Virus record (IMG/VR): IMGVR_UViG_3300009505_000091
Span: 1 to 20,266 of that record
Strand: one strand, 5' to 3'
From: a virus
Length of the DNA stretch: 20,266 bases
Part shown: positions 8,901 through 15,859 of the stretch, piece by piece
How positions within the stretch are numbered: the first letter of the stretch is position 1
How the letters are laid out: every line of letters starts with the position of its first letter
Program-made: the position numbers and the translations under genes
The notes under the pieces: model-generated
Told to the model about the DNA's origin: nothing
Databases searched by the model: none
The model's input: only the letters and a program-made list of their open reading frames with translations

Positions 8901-9332
8901 TCATTAGCTTCTGCTATGGCTTCCGCAGCGTTTACTTCTGGTATTCCGGGATTCGCTACAGGTGGTTACGTAAGTGGCCCCGGTACTGGTACTTCGGATA
9001 GCATCTTGGCACACTTGTCTAACGGCGAGTATGTTATGAATGCTAAGGCTGTTAAAGAGAATGGTGCGCTGATCGCTGCAATCAACAACGGTGATGCTTT
9101 ACCCAAGTTTGCCACAGGTGGATTAGTTGCCACTGGCCCCACGAATACAGCATCTGCTGCGTCTCAAAGAGCATTAGTCACTGCTGCCCCTTCGCAAGGT
9201 GGTCAAAGTCAACAAGTCATAAACCTGAATATCACAGGTGATATCTCTAGACAGACTAAGAAAGAAGTAATGAAAATGCTGCCATCAATAGCTGGTGGTG
9301 TCAACCAACACAATCGAGAAAATCAGAGGTAA
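2949..9332 (+). CDS. Tape measure protein
   Basis: A 2127-residue protein, by far the largest complete gene here, placed right after the chaperones. Residues ~20-220 match the tape measure N-terminal domain: helical, with TKSTEEQVRAFKQLNAVALE, SISGSSAES-type turns, GQGLAAGALRGQELNSVMEQ, and GMGITIGQLRAFANEGKLSA. There are many hydrophobic segments, for example ~646-680, ~757-785, ~870-890 and a long one at ~1043-1103, as expected for a protein ejected to form a membrane channel. Residues ~1110-1900 are helical and charged. The C-terminal part has the common FATGG-Y/L-V ... GTSDSI ... LSNGEYVMNAKAV signature (from residue 2002) and a second FATGG at 2054. No lysozyme or peptidase motif was seen. 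Tape length implies a tail of roughly 300 nm. The start is supported by AAAGGA at 2934-2939. Confidence 0.95.
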   Translation: MAIEIEVKSNSRQARADLDRLNSSVDKINTSTENAGKMLKRLAIQAGAAFAVIGSTRAVTNITDSYRRLEARIALTTKSTEEQVRAFKQLNAVALETRSNQESLADLYSRISRATASLGVEQKEVLKITRSISQAITISGSSAESANSAIVQLGQGLAAGALRGQELNSVMEQTPAVAQAIARGMGITIGQLRAFANEGKLSALAVVEALSSQTASIDEEFSRIPITFAQASLVMSTGIGRIVNEVDKGLGVTTKITDSLMAAGHSLNAAAEGIGLNAIAFKESFESMTKGGAVLVDSLKHLGRAFQSLAAMAIDRIFSTKMLLMFQSIGFAVRGFGIALLYLLAPLTRIASIIDRLAFKMETFVSRFELGPIEKSMRSLSLGFGSAIGEMGLAINLFMAKSGQILFLFSRKIAFAFFSLEASITQTGIAFGLLGKELGLSFGLMGPALQAVGSLLESTLGKMVGNIGKFFSKGLIEEIVAAFSFLQAYLSNMGGNAADAFLTGISKKMGIGKAQSSVTEALSGLFGNFKDVFTMMNKAPLSGLKSTLNNIMSVFENFTDKVAKYFFVVYDKVVGNSYWPDLIDEVVAYTSKIAPAQEGIRSFTDKVSGFFKKGFGDVKGLLSSAGAEIKIFIKSFVESLKTVEGIALAIAGVFLSLAAGVVGPVFAAVFGAVSLLSSLLRHSSLSMEHLIEFSESLTDKIRDLVNNFDLLNDGLSSFASAASSIASSSLFAGLAEGLKGILVLLKPLTMLISDTFGSALVGAITIGLAYLIAPIGVFAAIMAGLFASELTTAFDSVLGMFGSSMSSLLGSISENVGTIVEKLTEAFVRHIPYMVGLVYEIGSGLVRGFLDGVPLIGGALSSLFDLINGLTLGLLGTAVGGGILYMLFAPKGLKTALGALFTWIRTETAVLSGLQWIGTSLIAEGVGFAKMQFAGLYAWTTGLFSRARSYFSDILFGAAGRAGAAADAAFATGLFSNISNAANAGSFGTMFRGGGLLKKLLVGAAGLAALLGMTGAFASDVAVEAESSFMSSLGGMDLLEGGLIGLSLFGTAGVTWIAAKLAMVTSPVLAALTAIMLHPVFLTIAAIVAAITAVGLIGAYFFGKGDSLTDKMDSAAHQLATVFGLADKYVSKYNQKGVLESIMGDFDIEGMNADRMFYDQLEDPSKELAKLGSGALTGDQFQQLSEASLDVQRAIDSQGRNLTGTIESVNANVEASKKIEAAILLTNKILKEAQTAAIARAEQSLKDTNRVDGLRGVGIEASFFEQLGNAFDGVLSANNALGFGRQETESEAESRVDQERNDDGEFTLTAANNLHNALDKFAEDIDSLSPASKLAIDSMLQLNEQVKQGASTYADQALDFFREAKTSFIGFVTSQNTDNLAAQDAELNSLNRTNAEVQEAQANAITIVAQVEAQLNFTKFNEEATKAFKEVGKSVSAVDLGFLSDKKRKEVGALVLAYRDAAEVFADSTTETGAANAALLKAATENLQEGLESASDKVSRKVKSMGLDISESQFANLGLDQASRINGLYLQIATEENKIKGLKSNQVLEQQKLNKKIQEYKDILAGILVDTQGINVAISNAGLTYSQITNSSDAQLVAVANTANEIADIERKLSRVGTISEANAAAYRAQVVALKEQLTLQNEQIAATRTIGELVNASNLSQDNLLRLSGEELTNALQIAEAKRNLGLEIAALGKLDEENLAVYIAKTQELYEQDLLMKGLLDSTRTQYELINGLSNIGFAGGIERFYDLGPTMQAGLLAASKQAEKLQAIMDAPNATSAEIQEAFQQQLLLTKQTEKLNEVMARGTEVAGAIRDTFADSVKDIADGVGGLGDVFKNVMKEIQSTLIDTAIDTLTNAVFGTDGGFEGAIQAMFAKGITPQGEESGGLFGKASSAIGGIGGVASIGEGSDEEGLTEAATGLAGFSASIKGAVGGLAEWGSGILSSILNFFGFQTAQTAATAVTATTTGVTTALSAAMVLATAAATSLASAMASAAFTSGIPGFATGGYVSGPGTGTSDSILAHLSNGEYVMNAKAVKENGALIAAINNGDALPKFATGGLVATGPTNTASAASQRALVTAAPSQGGQSQQVINLNITGDISRQTKKEVMKMLPSIAGGVNQHNRENQR

Positions 9333-9338
9333 ATAGAA

Positions 9339-9941
9339 ATGGCAACATATCAATTTCAAGGTCAAGATATTGTTGCCCCATTTCGTATAACTTCCAATGA
9401 ACCCGCTCTCTCTACGGACTCTATAACACTTAGAGTTCGTAGGGTGACGCAGGGCGCTCAGAGGTGGGAATTAGATTTTGGGGTGGTAATGGAAGACGCG
9501 TCAAGCTATCTAGCCGATATGGTTAGTACTTTCAACGAAACAGTTCAAATGGAAATGCCACAACTTAATGTTAGAGGAGAGACGATCTCTTCCGGTACTT
9601 CCACAACTGCCATAACAACAGCTGGTACTGGCAACGTAGGTAACACTACTGCCGTCAGTGTCACTGGTGCCAATGGTACCATAAAGAAAGGTCGCTTTGT
9701 TAAGTTCTCAGATCACGACAAAGTATACCTTGTAATAGCAGACTTTACCGGAACAGGGAATATAAGTCTCTATCCTAGCTTACGACAGAACGTTGTAGCA
9801 GGAACCACACTGCTGTATCGAGATGGTACAGACGCAATAACCTTCACCGCTTTTCGTGACATAGATAACCAAGCAGGCATAACGTTTGTAGATGGTATCC
9901 TAAGTGACGGAGGCAGTATCACACTAATAGAGGCACTATAG
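9339..9941 (+). CDS. Distal tail / minor tail protein (lambda gpM or Dit position)
   Basis: A 200-residue protein directly after the tape measure gene; its ribosome site AGAGG (9325-9329) overlaps that gene's end. Residues ~1-75 (YQFQGQDIV, ITLRVRRVTQGAQRWELDFGV) form a beta-rich domain in which a W-x-L-x-F-type strand precedes a helix, as in distal tail proteins. Residues ~85-170 look like an inserted beta domain with the recurring phage tail pattern KKGRFVKFSDHDKVYLVIAD ... ISLYPSLRQNV, i.e. G-x-x-V-K-F-x-x-H-x-K-V-Y followed by Y-P-x-L-R. A C-terminal strand series returns to the first domain. The likely role is the ring linking tube end and tip hub. The position matches lambda gpM. I am confident it is a tail-tip structural protein and less sure of the exact family. 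Confidence 0.65.
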   Translation: MATYQFQGQDIVAPFRITSNEPALSTDSITLRVRRVTQGAQRWELDFGVVMEDASSYLADMVSTFNETVQMEMPQLNVRGETISSGTSTTAITTAGTGNVGNTTAVSVTGANGTIKKGRFVKFSDHDKVYLVIADFTGTGNISLYPSLRQNVVAGTTLLYRDGTDAITFTAFRDIDNQAGITFVDGILSDGGSITLIEAL

Positions 9942-9943
9942 CA

Positions 9944-10498
9944 ATGAAAAGTACTCCAACTTCGATCCTTACGGGTCTCGCCGCAGACGTAGCAGAACCC
10001 TATTTGATTCTAGATATGGAGTTTGCTGCCTTTCATGTAAGGCTTACCAACTTACCTTTTGATGTATCAGTTGGTGGTAACACTTATGTTTCTGACGGGG
10101 GGTTAACTAAGTTTTCCCCTCCTCAGTTAACTAATGTAGCAGACAAAGAAACATATCGTATAGAATTAATAGATTTTAATAATGAATTCAAATCATACTT
10201 TGATAACAGTGCAATAGGGACAGATGTTACCGTCAGGTTAGGTATCACCGGTAACTACACAGATCTTGACACTGTATATAAAGGTAGAATCGATGCTACC
10301 CAAATTACTATGTCACCTTCAGACGGAACCAAAGATGCCATCATTGAATGCTCTTCTCCGTTTGGTGCCTTAGACAGAACAAACGAAAGGCTCTCAGATG
10401 ATCAGACCCAGAAAGGCATTAATGCCACTGATACCTGCTTTGAGAACATATACAAAAACATAGAATCCATCCAAGTTAGATGGGGAAAGAAACCATAA
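9944..10498 (+). CDS. Tail tip hub protein (lambda gpL position; DUF2163-like)
   Basis: A 184-residue protein following the previous gene by 2 nt, with AGAGG (9929-9933) as ribosome site. It is beta-rich: EPYLILDMEFAAFHVRLTN, then GGNTYVSDGGLTKFSPP, ADKETYRIELIDFNN, and DVTVRLGITGNYTDLDTVYKGRIDA. The C-terminal part (DAIIECSSPFGALDRTNERLSDDQTQ, ending IQVRWGKK) resembles hub proteins of the DUF2163 / gp27-like type, where a strand of the form I-x-C-S-S precedes an R-T-N-x-R-L turn and a final W-G-K. The likely role is a hub ring under the tape measure, between distal tail protein and central tip protein. No Fe-S cysteine cluster of the lambda gpL kind is apparent. In lambda and gene-transfer-agent gene orders the next gene would often be a peptidase; here the gpJ-like gene follows directly. 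Confidence 0.6.
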   Translation: MKSTPTSILTGLAADVAEPYLILDMEFAAFHVRLTNLPFDVSVGGNTYVSDGGLTKFSPPQLTNVADKETYRIELIDFNNEFKSYFDNSAIGTDVTVRLGITGNYTDLDTVYKGRIDATQITMSPSDGTKDAIIECSSPFGALDRTNERLSDDQTQKGINATDTCFENIYKNIESIQVRWGKKP

Positions 10499-10519
10499 TA
10501 CTCAGAGGAGTAACACGTA

Positions 10520-13500
10520 ATGGGTCTATTTTCAATTATCGCACTCATAGTATCAGTAGTATCTTCTGCTGTACAAATGCGGAAGCAAAAGAAAGCACAG
10601 AAGAAAGCTAAAGAAGACGCATTAGACCGCGCAGGCTTTCAGATAACAGTAAAAGGAGACTCCGCACCGATCCCTATTGTCTATGGTAGGCAAATGGTAG
10701 GCGGTGTCCTTGCCGATGTAGTTGTCAACAATGACTACGTTTGGGCAGATACTCCTAACAGAGATTCCGGATGGTCAGCAAGTACACAGATGCGCACGAC
10801 AAGCTGGGATCAGGACACCGATAGGCATAGGAACCACTTCCTTACTGCTCAGTACGCTATCTGTCAAGGCGACATCGAAGAGATCAAGTATCTCAAAGTA
10901 GATGACGTCCCTTATAACGACAAAGAGTTCACGCAGGAATACGGTGGACACTGGATCGTTGGTTACAACAGCGGTGGCACAGCTTGCCCTCTTGCTACAG
11001 CCAACGGTATGTTAGCAAACAACAAGTTCACCGATCTAGCTTTTGCTACGGGTGCCTTCAGGTTAGACCTTGAGAACCCTCAGTACTTCCAAATACCAGA
11101 GCTGCAGTTCTTTGTTAAAGGTAAGAAGATTGCCGCTGTTACTGAAGCAGCTGGTGTGTACTCTTATGACCGTACTACGGGTCTTACATACAGCAACAAC
11201 CCTGCTTTAGTTCTCCTCGATTACCTCACTGGTGAATATGGAATGAACTTGGCGGCAACTGACTGTAATCTGAAGTCATTCTACGATGCCGCAGCTGTTT
11301 GCGCTCTAACCGTAAACCCTTTAGCTGGACTAGGTGCTGTAGAACGTAGAGGACGTATTTGGAAAGGAGATGCAGGCGGTAATGCTGGTAACCCTTTGTA
11401 CCCCTCCACAGGAGCGGGTTCAAATTTTATGGGTATAAACTTCGCTGAGATACGAGCGCAGACAGACACCCTCGGCACTACCTACGCCTCTAACCTCGCA
11501 AGCCAAGGTTATGCAGGTCAGGTAACTACTTCTGGGCCCGGTCACTATGACATCGATTTCACCAATGTCACTTATAACTCAGGTGCGGACGAGCTACGAG
11601 TACCCCTCGCAGACGTTACTGCTCAAGATGGTGCTACTGCTATAACTACCGCTACAGCTATCCCACAGGTAGAGTTCTCTTCCATCTCGGACAAGATTGC
11701 TACAGGTGTAGACTCCTTGCCTCTCTATGAGTGTAATATCACATTAGACCCTTCTCAGCCTGTAAGAGACAACGTTTCTGGTATTCTTAACTCAATGCCT
11801 AACGCTGATCTCATATGGGCAGAAGGTAAGTTCAAGCTTAATCTGGAATACCACTTGACCCAAAGTGCCCTTATTGCAGCAGCAGAAGCTAACCTGATTG
11901 TCACAGATGACCTGTTAGCCAGAGCGGATATCACTACCATCTATGCCTCTGCTGATGTTAAGCTAAACCAAGCTTCAGTAAGGTATTCAGACGAACAAGA
12001 AGACTTCAAATCTAATACACAAACGTGGCCACCTAGTGGTAGCACTGTACACAACACCTATCTCAACGAGGACAATGGGGTAGTTCTTAACACTCAGCTT
12101 GACGGTTTCGGTCTATCTGATCCGTATCACGCAATGGCGTTAGCTGAACAAACAGTAAGAGAGTCTCGTAGGCAAACCCAGTATGAGTTCACTATGTACG
12201 CAGAAGGCTACGCATTAGAGCCCGGCGATGTCATCAAGCTCAACAGTGTAATCAATAACCTCGTAAGCGCAGATGACGTTATCAAGATAGAAAGAGTTTC
12301 TATTGACGAGAGCCTACTAGTCACGGTTACAGGTTCGCGTATACACGCTTCTGACTTTGCTTGGAACATAGCGGATAATATGTTGAGCCCTCTGGACAGA
12401 CACATTCCTTTCGGATTGTTTCCACCTGTCTTGACTAATACAGAGATAGCTGAAGCAGACCTTAGCACTAATACAGTGAAAGGCTATCGAGCACTCTCTG
12501 ATGAGAACTCTGTATTCTTGAGGTTTGAACCCGGACTAAGCCATTCCTTCGATTACTATGAAATAGAATGGGCTAAATCTAGCAGTACTGACGATGATGA
12601 TTGGTTTGTTGCTGGTAGAACTAAGAACGAAAACTTTACCCTTATCGTAGGTAATCCCGCAGAGGACATCTACATACGAGCAAGGTCTGTATCGCAAACT
12701 GGAAGGCGTTCAGTAGCGTCTACTGTTGTGATTGGCCCTGTCAATATAGAAAACCCTTCAGCAACATCCTCTTTGAGCTTCCTCTGGGATACAACAGGTA
12801 TAACTTGGTCTCAGATAGCAGACCTCTCTTACACCTCCGCAGATGCTGACGCAACCCTTACCGTCTATAAAGGTTTAGGGGTATTCCCCAGACTGGCCTA
12901 CACAGGTGTCCCTGCGGATCTCACCGATGGCAACTGGTGGGTAACCAGTGTTTCTAATACAGGAACATTCACTCGTACAGATTCTTCGTATAGTGCCGCA
13001 GGCTTCACCACTACCACGAGTGCCTTTACAGTCTCTGGTACCATAACTGTCAATGTTGAAGTAAACATGGGCGGGACTGTTAGTAGTGCTGCTTTGAAGC
13101 TCCCTGTCACAGGTAGTTTGATCGGCGCAACAGGTGCTGACGGTACTGATGGCAACAATGGCACTGATGGCACTAATGGCACCAATGGAACGAACGGAAC
13201 CAATGGAACCAATGGAGCCGTAGGAGCTAAATCTGCCTTTGCTACACTCTATACCACAACAGAGCAATCAACAGTCCCAAGTGCGCCAACAGCTACAATC
13301 ACGTGGGCCACCGGTGTTTTGACACCTCCTGCTGGTTGGAGTTTATCCGTGCCTACTGTAGACGGTGCTGAGACGTCTGGTAAGTATTACCATTCAAACG
13401 TATCGTTTAGTGAGGTAGCAGGATCAACCGCTACGACAACTACATCCGTAGGAACAACACCCTCTACTATCGTCAGCTTTTCAGGACTGGTAGTATTTGG

Positions 13501-13711
13501 TGGAGCAGCAGCTGACATAAACGCAGGAGCTACGACTATCAACGGCGGTAAGATCACAGCTAACACTGTGGCTTTAAGCTCTATCAATCCGACTGGTTCT
13601 ATTGTTGGAACTGACATTGTTCGGCTGACAGACAAAGGCATGGCTATCTTCTCAGGCGGTGTCTTGAGAGTGAAGCTCGGAGACTTGTCTGACGCGTTTG
13701 ATGGTACGTAA
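10520..13711 (+). CDS. Central tail tip protein, lambda gpJ-like
   Basis: A 1063-residue protein with AGAGGAG (10504-10510) upstream. Residues ~4-18 form a hydrophobic helix followed by a K/Q-rich helix to ~residue 35. Next comes the hallmark GDSAPIPIVYGRQMVGGVLADVVV (about residues 47-70), the start of the conserved tip-protein core found in gpJ-like proteins. The core runs to ~residue 610 and includes MPNADLIWAEGKFKLNLEYH. A fibronectin-III-like segment (SVFLRFEPGLSHSFDYYEIEWAKSS ... IYIRARSVSQTGRRS) follows at about 665-735. Further beta domains lead to 12 collagen-like G-x-x triplets (869-904). The C-terminal part contains DINAGATTINGGKITANTV and a short terminal domain. It caps the tail and carries the host-contact parts. 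It ends without a large receptor-binding domain, so separate downstream proteins may do the binding. Confidence 0.85.
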   Translation: MGLFSIIALIVSVVSSAVQMRKQKKAQKKAKEDALDRAGFQITVKGDSAPIPIVYGRQMVGGVLADVVVNNDYVWADTPNRDSGWSASTQMRTTSWDQDTDRHRNHFLTAQYAICQGDIEEIKYLKVDDVPYNDKEFTQEYGGHWIVGYNSGGTACPLATANGMLANNKFTDLAFATGAFRLDLENPQYFQIPELQFFVKGKKIAAVTEAAGVYSYDRTTGLTYSNNPALVLLDYLTGEYGMNLAATDCNLKSFYDAAAVCALTVNPLAGLGAVERRGRIWKGDAGGNAGNPLYPSTGAGSNFMGINFAEIRAQTDTLGTTYASNLASQGYAGQVTTSGPGHYDIDFTNVTYNSGADELRVPLADVTAQDGATAITTATAIPQVEFSSISDKIATGVDSLPLYECNITLDPSQPVRDNVSGILNSMPNADLIWAEGKFKLNLEYHLTQSALIAAAEANLIVTDDLLARADITTIYASADVKLNQASVRYSDEQEDFKSNTQTWPPSGSTVHNTYLNEDNGVVLNTQLDGFGLSDPYHAMALAEQTVRESRRQTQYEFTMYAEGYALEPGDVIKLNSVINNLVSADDVIKIERVSIDESLLVTVTGSRIHASDFAWNIADNMLSPLDRHIPFGLFPPVLTNTEIAEADLSTNTVKGYRALSDENSVFLRFEPGLSHSFDYYEIEWAKSSSTDDDDWFVAGRTKNENFTLIVGNPAEDIYIRARSVSQTGRRSVASTVVIGPVNIENPSATSSLSFLWDTTGITWSQIADLSYTSADADATLTVYKGLGVFPRLAYTGVPADLTDGNWWVTSVSNTGTFTRTDSSYSAAGFTTTTSAFTVSGTITVNVEVNMGGTVSSAALKLPVTGSLIGATGADGTDGNNGTDGTNGTNGTNGTNGTNGAVGAKSAFATLYTTTEQSTVPSAPTATITWATGVLTPPAGWSLSVPTVDGAETSGKYYHSNVSFSEVAGSTATTTTSVGTTPSTIVSFSGLVVFGGAAADINAGATTINGGKITANTVALSSINPTGSIVGTDIVRLTDKGMAIFSGGVLRVKLGDLSDAFDGT
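13124..13231 (+). repeat. Collagen-like G-x-x repeat within the gpJ-like gene
   Basis: Twelve consecutive Gly-x-x triplets (residues 869-904 of the gpJ-like protein), dominated by G-T-N and G-T-D, are encoded by short 9-bp-like repeats (variants of AATGGAACC / GATGGCACT). Such stretches form trimeric triple-helical linkers in phage fibres. The near-identical short units make the tract prone to slippage, so its length may vary between relatives. Confidence 0.85.
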
Positions 13712-13736
13712 TCAATCACTCTATAGCAGCAAAACA

Positions 13737-13756
13737 GAGGGGCCTTCGGGCCTCTT
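13737..13756 (+). terminator. UUCG-tetraloop hairpin after the gpJ-like gene
   Basis: An 8-bp inverted repeat (GAGGGGCC / GGCCTCTT, two G-U pairs) closes on C-UUCG-G, 25 nt after the stop at 13711. Only a weak pyrimidine stretch (ACCTCTT) follows. It resembles the hairpin after the major tail protein gene in loop, size and lack of a T run. It could be a terminator or an mRNA 3' end/processing element between the tip genes and the fibre genes. Confidence 0.65.
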
Positions 13757-13794
13757 ACCTCTTAAACTAACATACATTTAATAAGGAGACACTT

Positions 13795-15858
13795 ATGGCA
13801 AACATAACCACATCTATCACGCTTGCCATCGTTGGCAGCGGTGGAAACATTTCAGGACAGAACATTTACGGCTCTGAAACAATCAGCGTTACTGTAACGA
13901 CCCCTGCTGGCCATGGGAGCTGGACAGCCAGTGAGTTTAGTAGTGCCATTTCTCTGTCTCCTTCATCCGGAGCTTCAGGCTCCACTTGTGTTATTACTGC
14001 TCACGCTTCAAATACTGGCTCATTTAGTGCTTCATTCCTGTCCTCCAGTAGCTCAGGCGAAGTTACTGCTACTGGTGCTGTTTCAGGTTCTGTGTTAGCG
14101 AGTGTAAACGGAACAGTTCCCTCTGGTATCACTCTCTCTTATCAATCAGATGGTGAAGTCGTTGGAAGACATATCAAAGCCCTCGCATCCGGGGGTACGG
14201 GTACTCTCCAAGTCTCTGGTGATAACGTGACGTGGCAGACTAATGGATTTTGGTTTTACAGAAACCGAGGAAGCTCTCCTGTCTTCTACGCAAGGTCTCT
14301 CGGAATAGGGTCAGGGGCAACTCCAAGTGCGTCTTTGGGGCCGGTAGCTAATGGTCAAGTACCTTATCTGCCGCCTTCAACAGCATCAGGTAGCCTTGGT
14401 GGCCCTTATAATGTTTTATTTTCTCACGGAACAACATACACGTTCCCAAGCCCCGGTGTTCCTACCGGACACAACTTCAGTATTAGCTTCAACACGATAA
14501 ACTCAACAACGGTACCTTTACCTGCCGCAGCGGGTACTTACACGTTCTCTTTATATACTAAAAGACAAGTAGCGTATGGTGGAGATAACTCAACGTGGTC
14601 AAGCGGATACGCCTCTACGACAGTTACAAGAGCCGCAGAACCTACTACGGTTTCACCTCCTACTTCTATCACTTTCAATCCTTCAAATACTTTGAGTGCT
14701 ACAACAAACGTAGTCCTCACTGCGTCAGGAGGTACAGCTGGCGGTACTTTGAACGTTGGTATCTCAGACTACGCAGCGTCTCCAAGGACACTCAGTTTGA
14801 CCAGAGGAACCACCTATACAGCTTCTGCTTATAGAGAGCTTGGAGGGACAAATAGCTCTACTATCTCTCAATCATACACAGTGCCTTATCTACCAAATAG
14901 CTTTGGTGATTTATCTATTGGCACCACAGTATCGAATACTACTATAACAAGCACTACTACCACTCAGACAGCCGTGGTCACCAATGGCAACGCTAACACT
15001 CAATACCGCCTTATCAAAAACGGTACGTGGATAAGCACACATAACTATGGCTCCACACCTTTCCAGATACCTACGGCACATTTGCCCACGGCAGGGAACA
15101 CCCAAGTCTATAGCGTTGAAGGCAGGTTATTAGTATCGTCAGGAGGTGATGGAACTACGTGGTCTTCTACAGGCCATACGTTTAGCATCACACACACTTC
15201 CGCTACTTCTGGCCCTAATGCTTTCGACCTTGGCTCGGATGGTGTAGGTGTCCCTCTCTCTACTCTTATTTACTCTGACCTAACCCCTACAATAACAGGG
15301 ATGGTTAGCCCTACTTCTCATACAGTAACAGCGTCTGGAGCAGGATCGCCTGAAGTAAGTGTGGCAGGAGGCGCTTACGCTACATCAGCGACAGTGACAA
15401 ACAACCAGACAGTCAGTCTTCGTTTTAGTTCCTCTAATACTTATAACACTGCTAACACGGCGACACTGACTATCAATGGTGTGTCCGATTCAGTAACAGC
15501 AACTACTATGGTCGATCCCGGCACAGGTGGTAGTACTGGTACAACTGGCTCTAATGCTTATGGTTTAGAAGTAAGGAACAGCAGTGGCACTGTGATCTTC
15601 GGGCCTGATTTTAGGTCAGGAAGAGCTATCAACTCTGGCACTTGGAGTGCCGCAGCAAATAGTAGTTCAATATCATATACTGTTGAAGGTATGACAGCGA
15701 GTAACAGAGATACCATCGGTGTCCTCCTTGCTGTAACTACTGCTGGAGCCGCTGCCGCAGGGTTCTCACTGACAATACAATACGGTGCTGGTTCTTTCTA
15801 CATTCAGAATAACAGTAGCACTGCTTATACTGGCAACTTTTTAGCTTTGAGGTATTAA
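13795..15858 (+). CDS. Modular, Ser/Thr/Gly-rich tail fibre or tip protein with C-terminal YGL domain
   Basis: A 687-residue protein rich in S, T and G, beta-stranded throughout, with no signal peptide, membrane segment or catalytic motif. AAGGAG (13783-13788) marks the start. It appears to be a string of Ig-like or related beta modules. Three copies of a S/G-G-D-N/G-x-T-W turn occur at residues ~142, 263 and 451, and two VPYLP linkers at ~189 and ~363. The last ~100 residues form a separate domain beginning NAYGLEVRNSSGTVIFGPDFRSG (YGL at 589) and ending TGNFLALRY, preceded by a G/T/S-rich linker (DPGTGGSTGTTGS). This domain resembles parts of the next gene. A role as a side fibre or tip appendage is inferred from composition, modularity and position after the gpJ-like gene. 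I cannot name a family. Confidence 0.7.
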   Translation: MANITTSITLAIVGSGGNISGQNIYGSETISVTVTTPAGHGSWTASEFSSAISLSPSSGASGSTCVITAHASNTGSFSASFLSSSSSGEVTATGAVSGSVLASVNGTVPSGITLSYQSDGEVVGRHIKALASGGTGTLQVSGDNVTWQTNGFWFYRNRGSSPVFYARSLGIGSGATPSASLGPVANGQVPYLPPSTASGSLGGPYNVLFSHGTTYTFPSPGVPTGHNFSISFNTINSTTVPLPAAAGTYTFSLYTKRQVAYGGDNSTWSSGYASTTVTRAAEPTTVSPPTSITFNPSNTLSATTNVVLTASGGTAGGTLNVGISDYAASPRTLSLTRGTTYTASAYRELGGTNSSTISQSYTVPYLPNSFGDLSIGTTVSNTTITSTTTTQTAVVTNGNANTQYRLIKNGTWISTHNYGSTPFQIPTAHLPTAGNTQVYSVEGRLLVSSGGDGTTWSSTGHTFSITHTSATSGPNAFDLGSDGVGVPLSTLIYSDLTPTITGMVSPTSHTVTASGAGSPEVSVAGGAYATSATVTNNQTVSLRFSSSNTYNTANTATLTINGVSDSVTATTMVDPGTGGSTGTTGSNAYGLEVRNSSGTVIFGPDFRSGRAINSGTWSAAANSSSISYTVEGMTASNRDTIGVLLAVTTAGAAAAGFSLTIQYGAGSFYIQNNSSTAYTGNFLALRY

Positions 15859-15859
15859 T

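Noticed and set aside
12875-13267. Reverse-strand frames with repeated SIGSIG- or PLVPLV-like sequence
   Set aside because: Antisense shadow of the collagen-like Gly-x-x tract in the gpJ-like gene.
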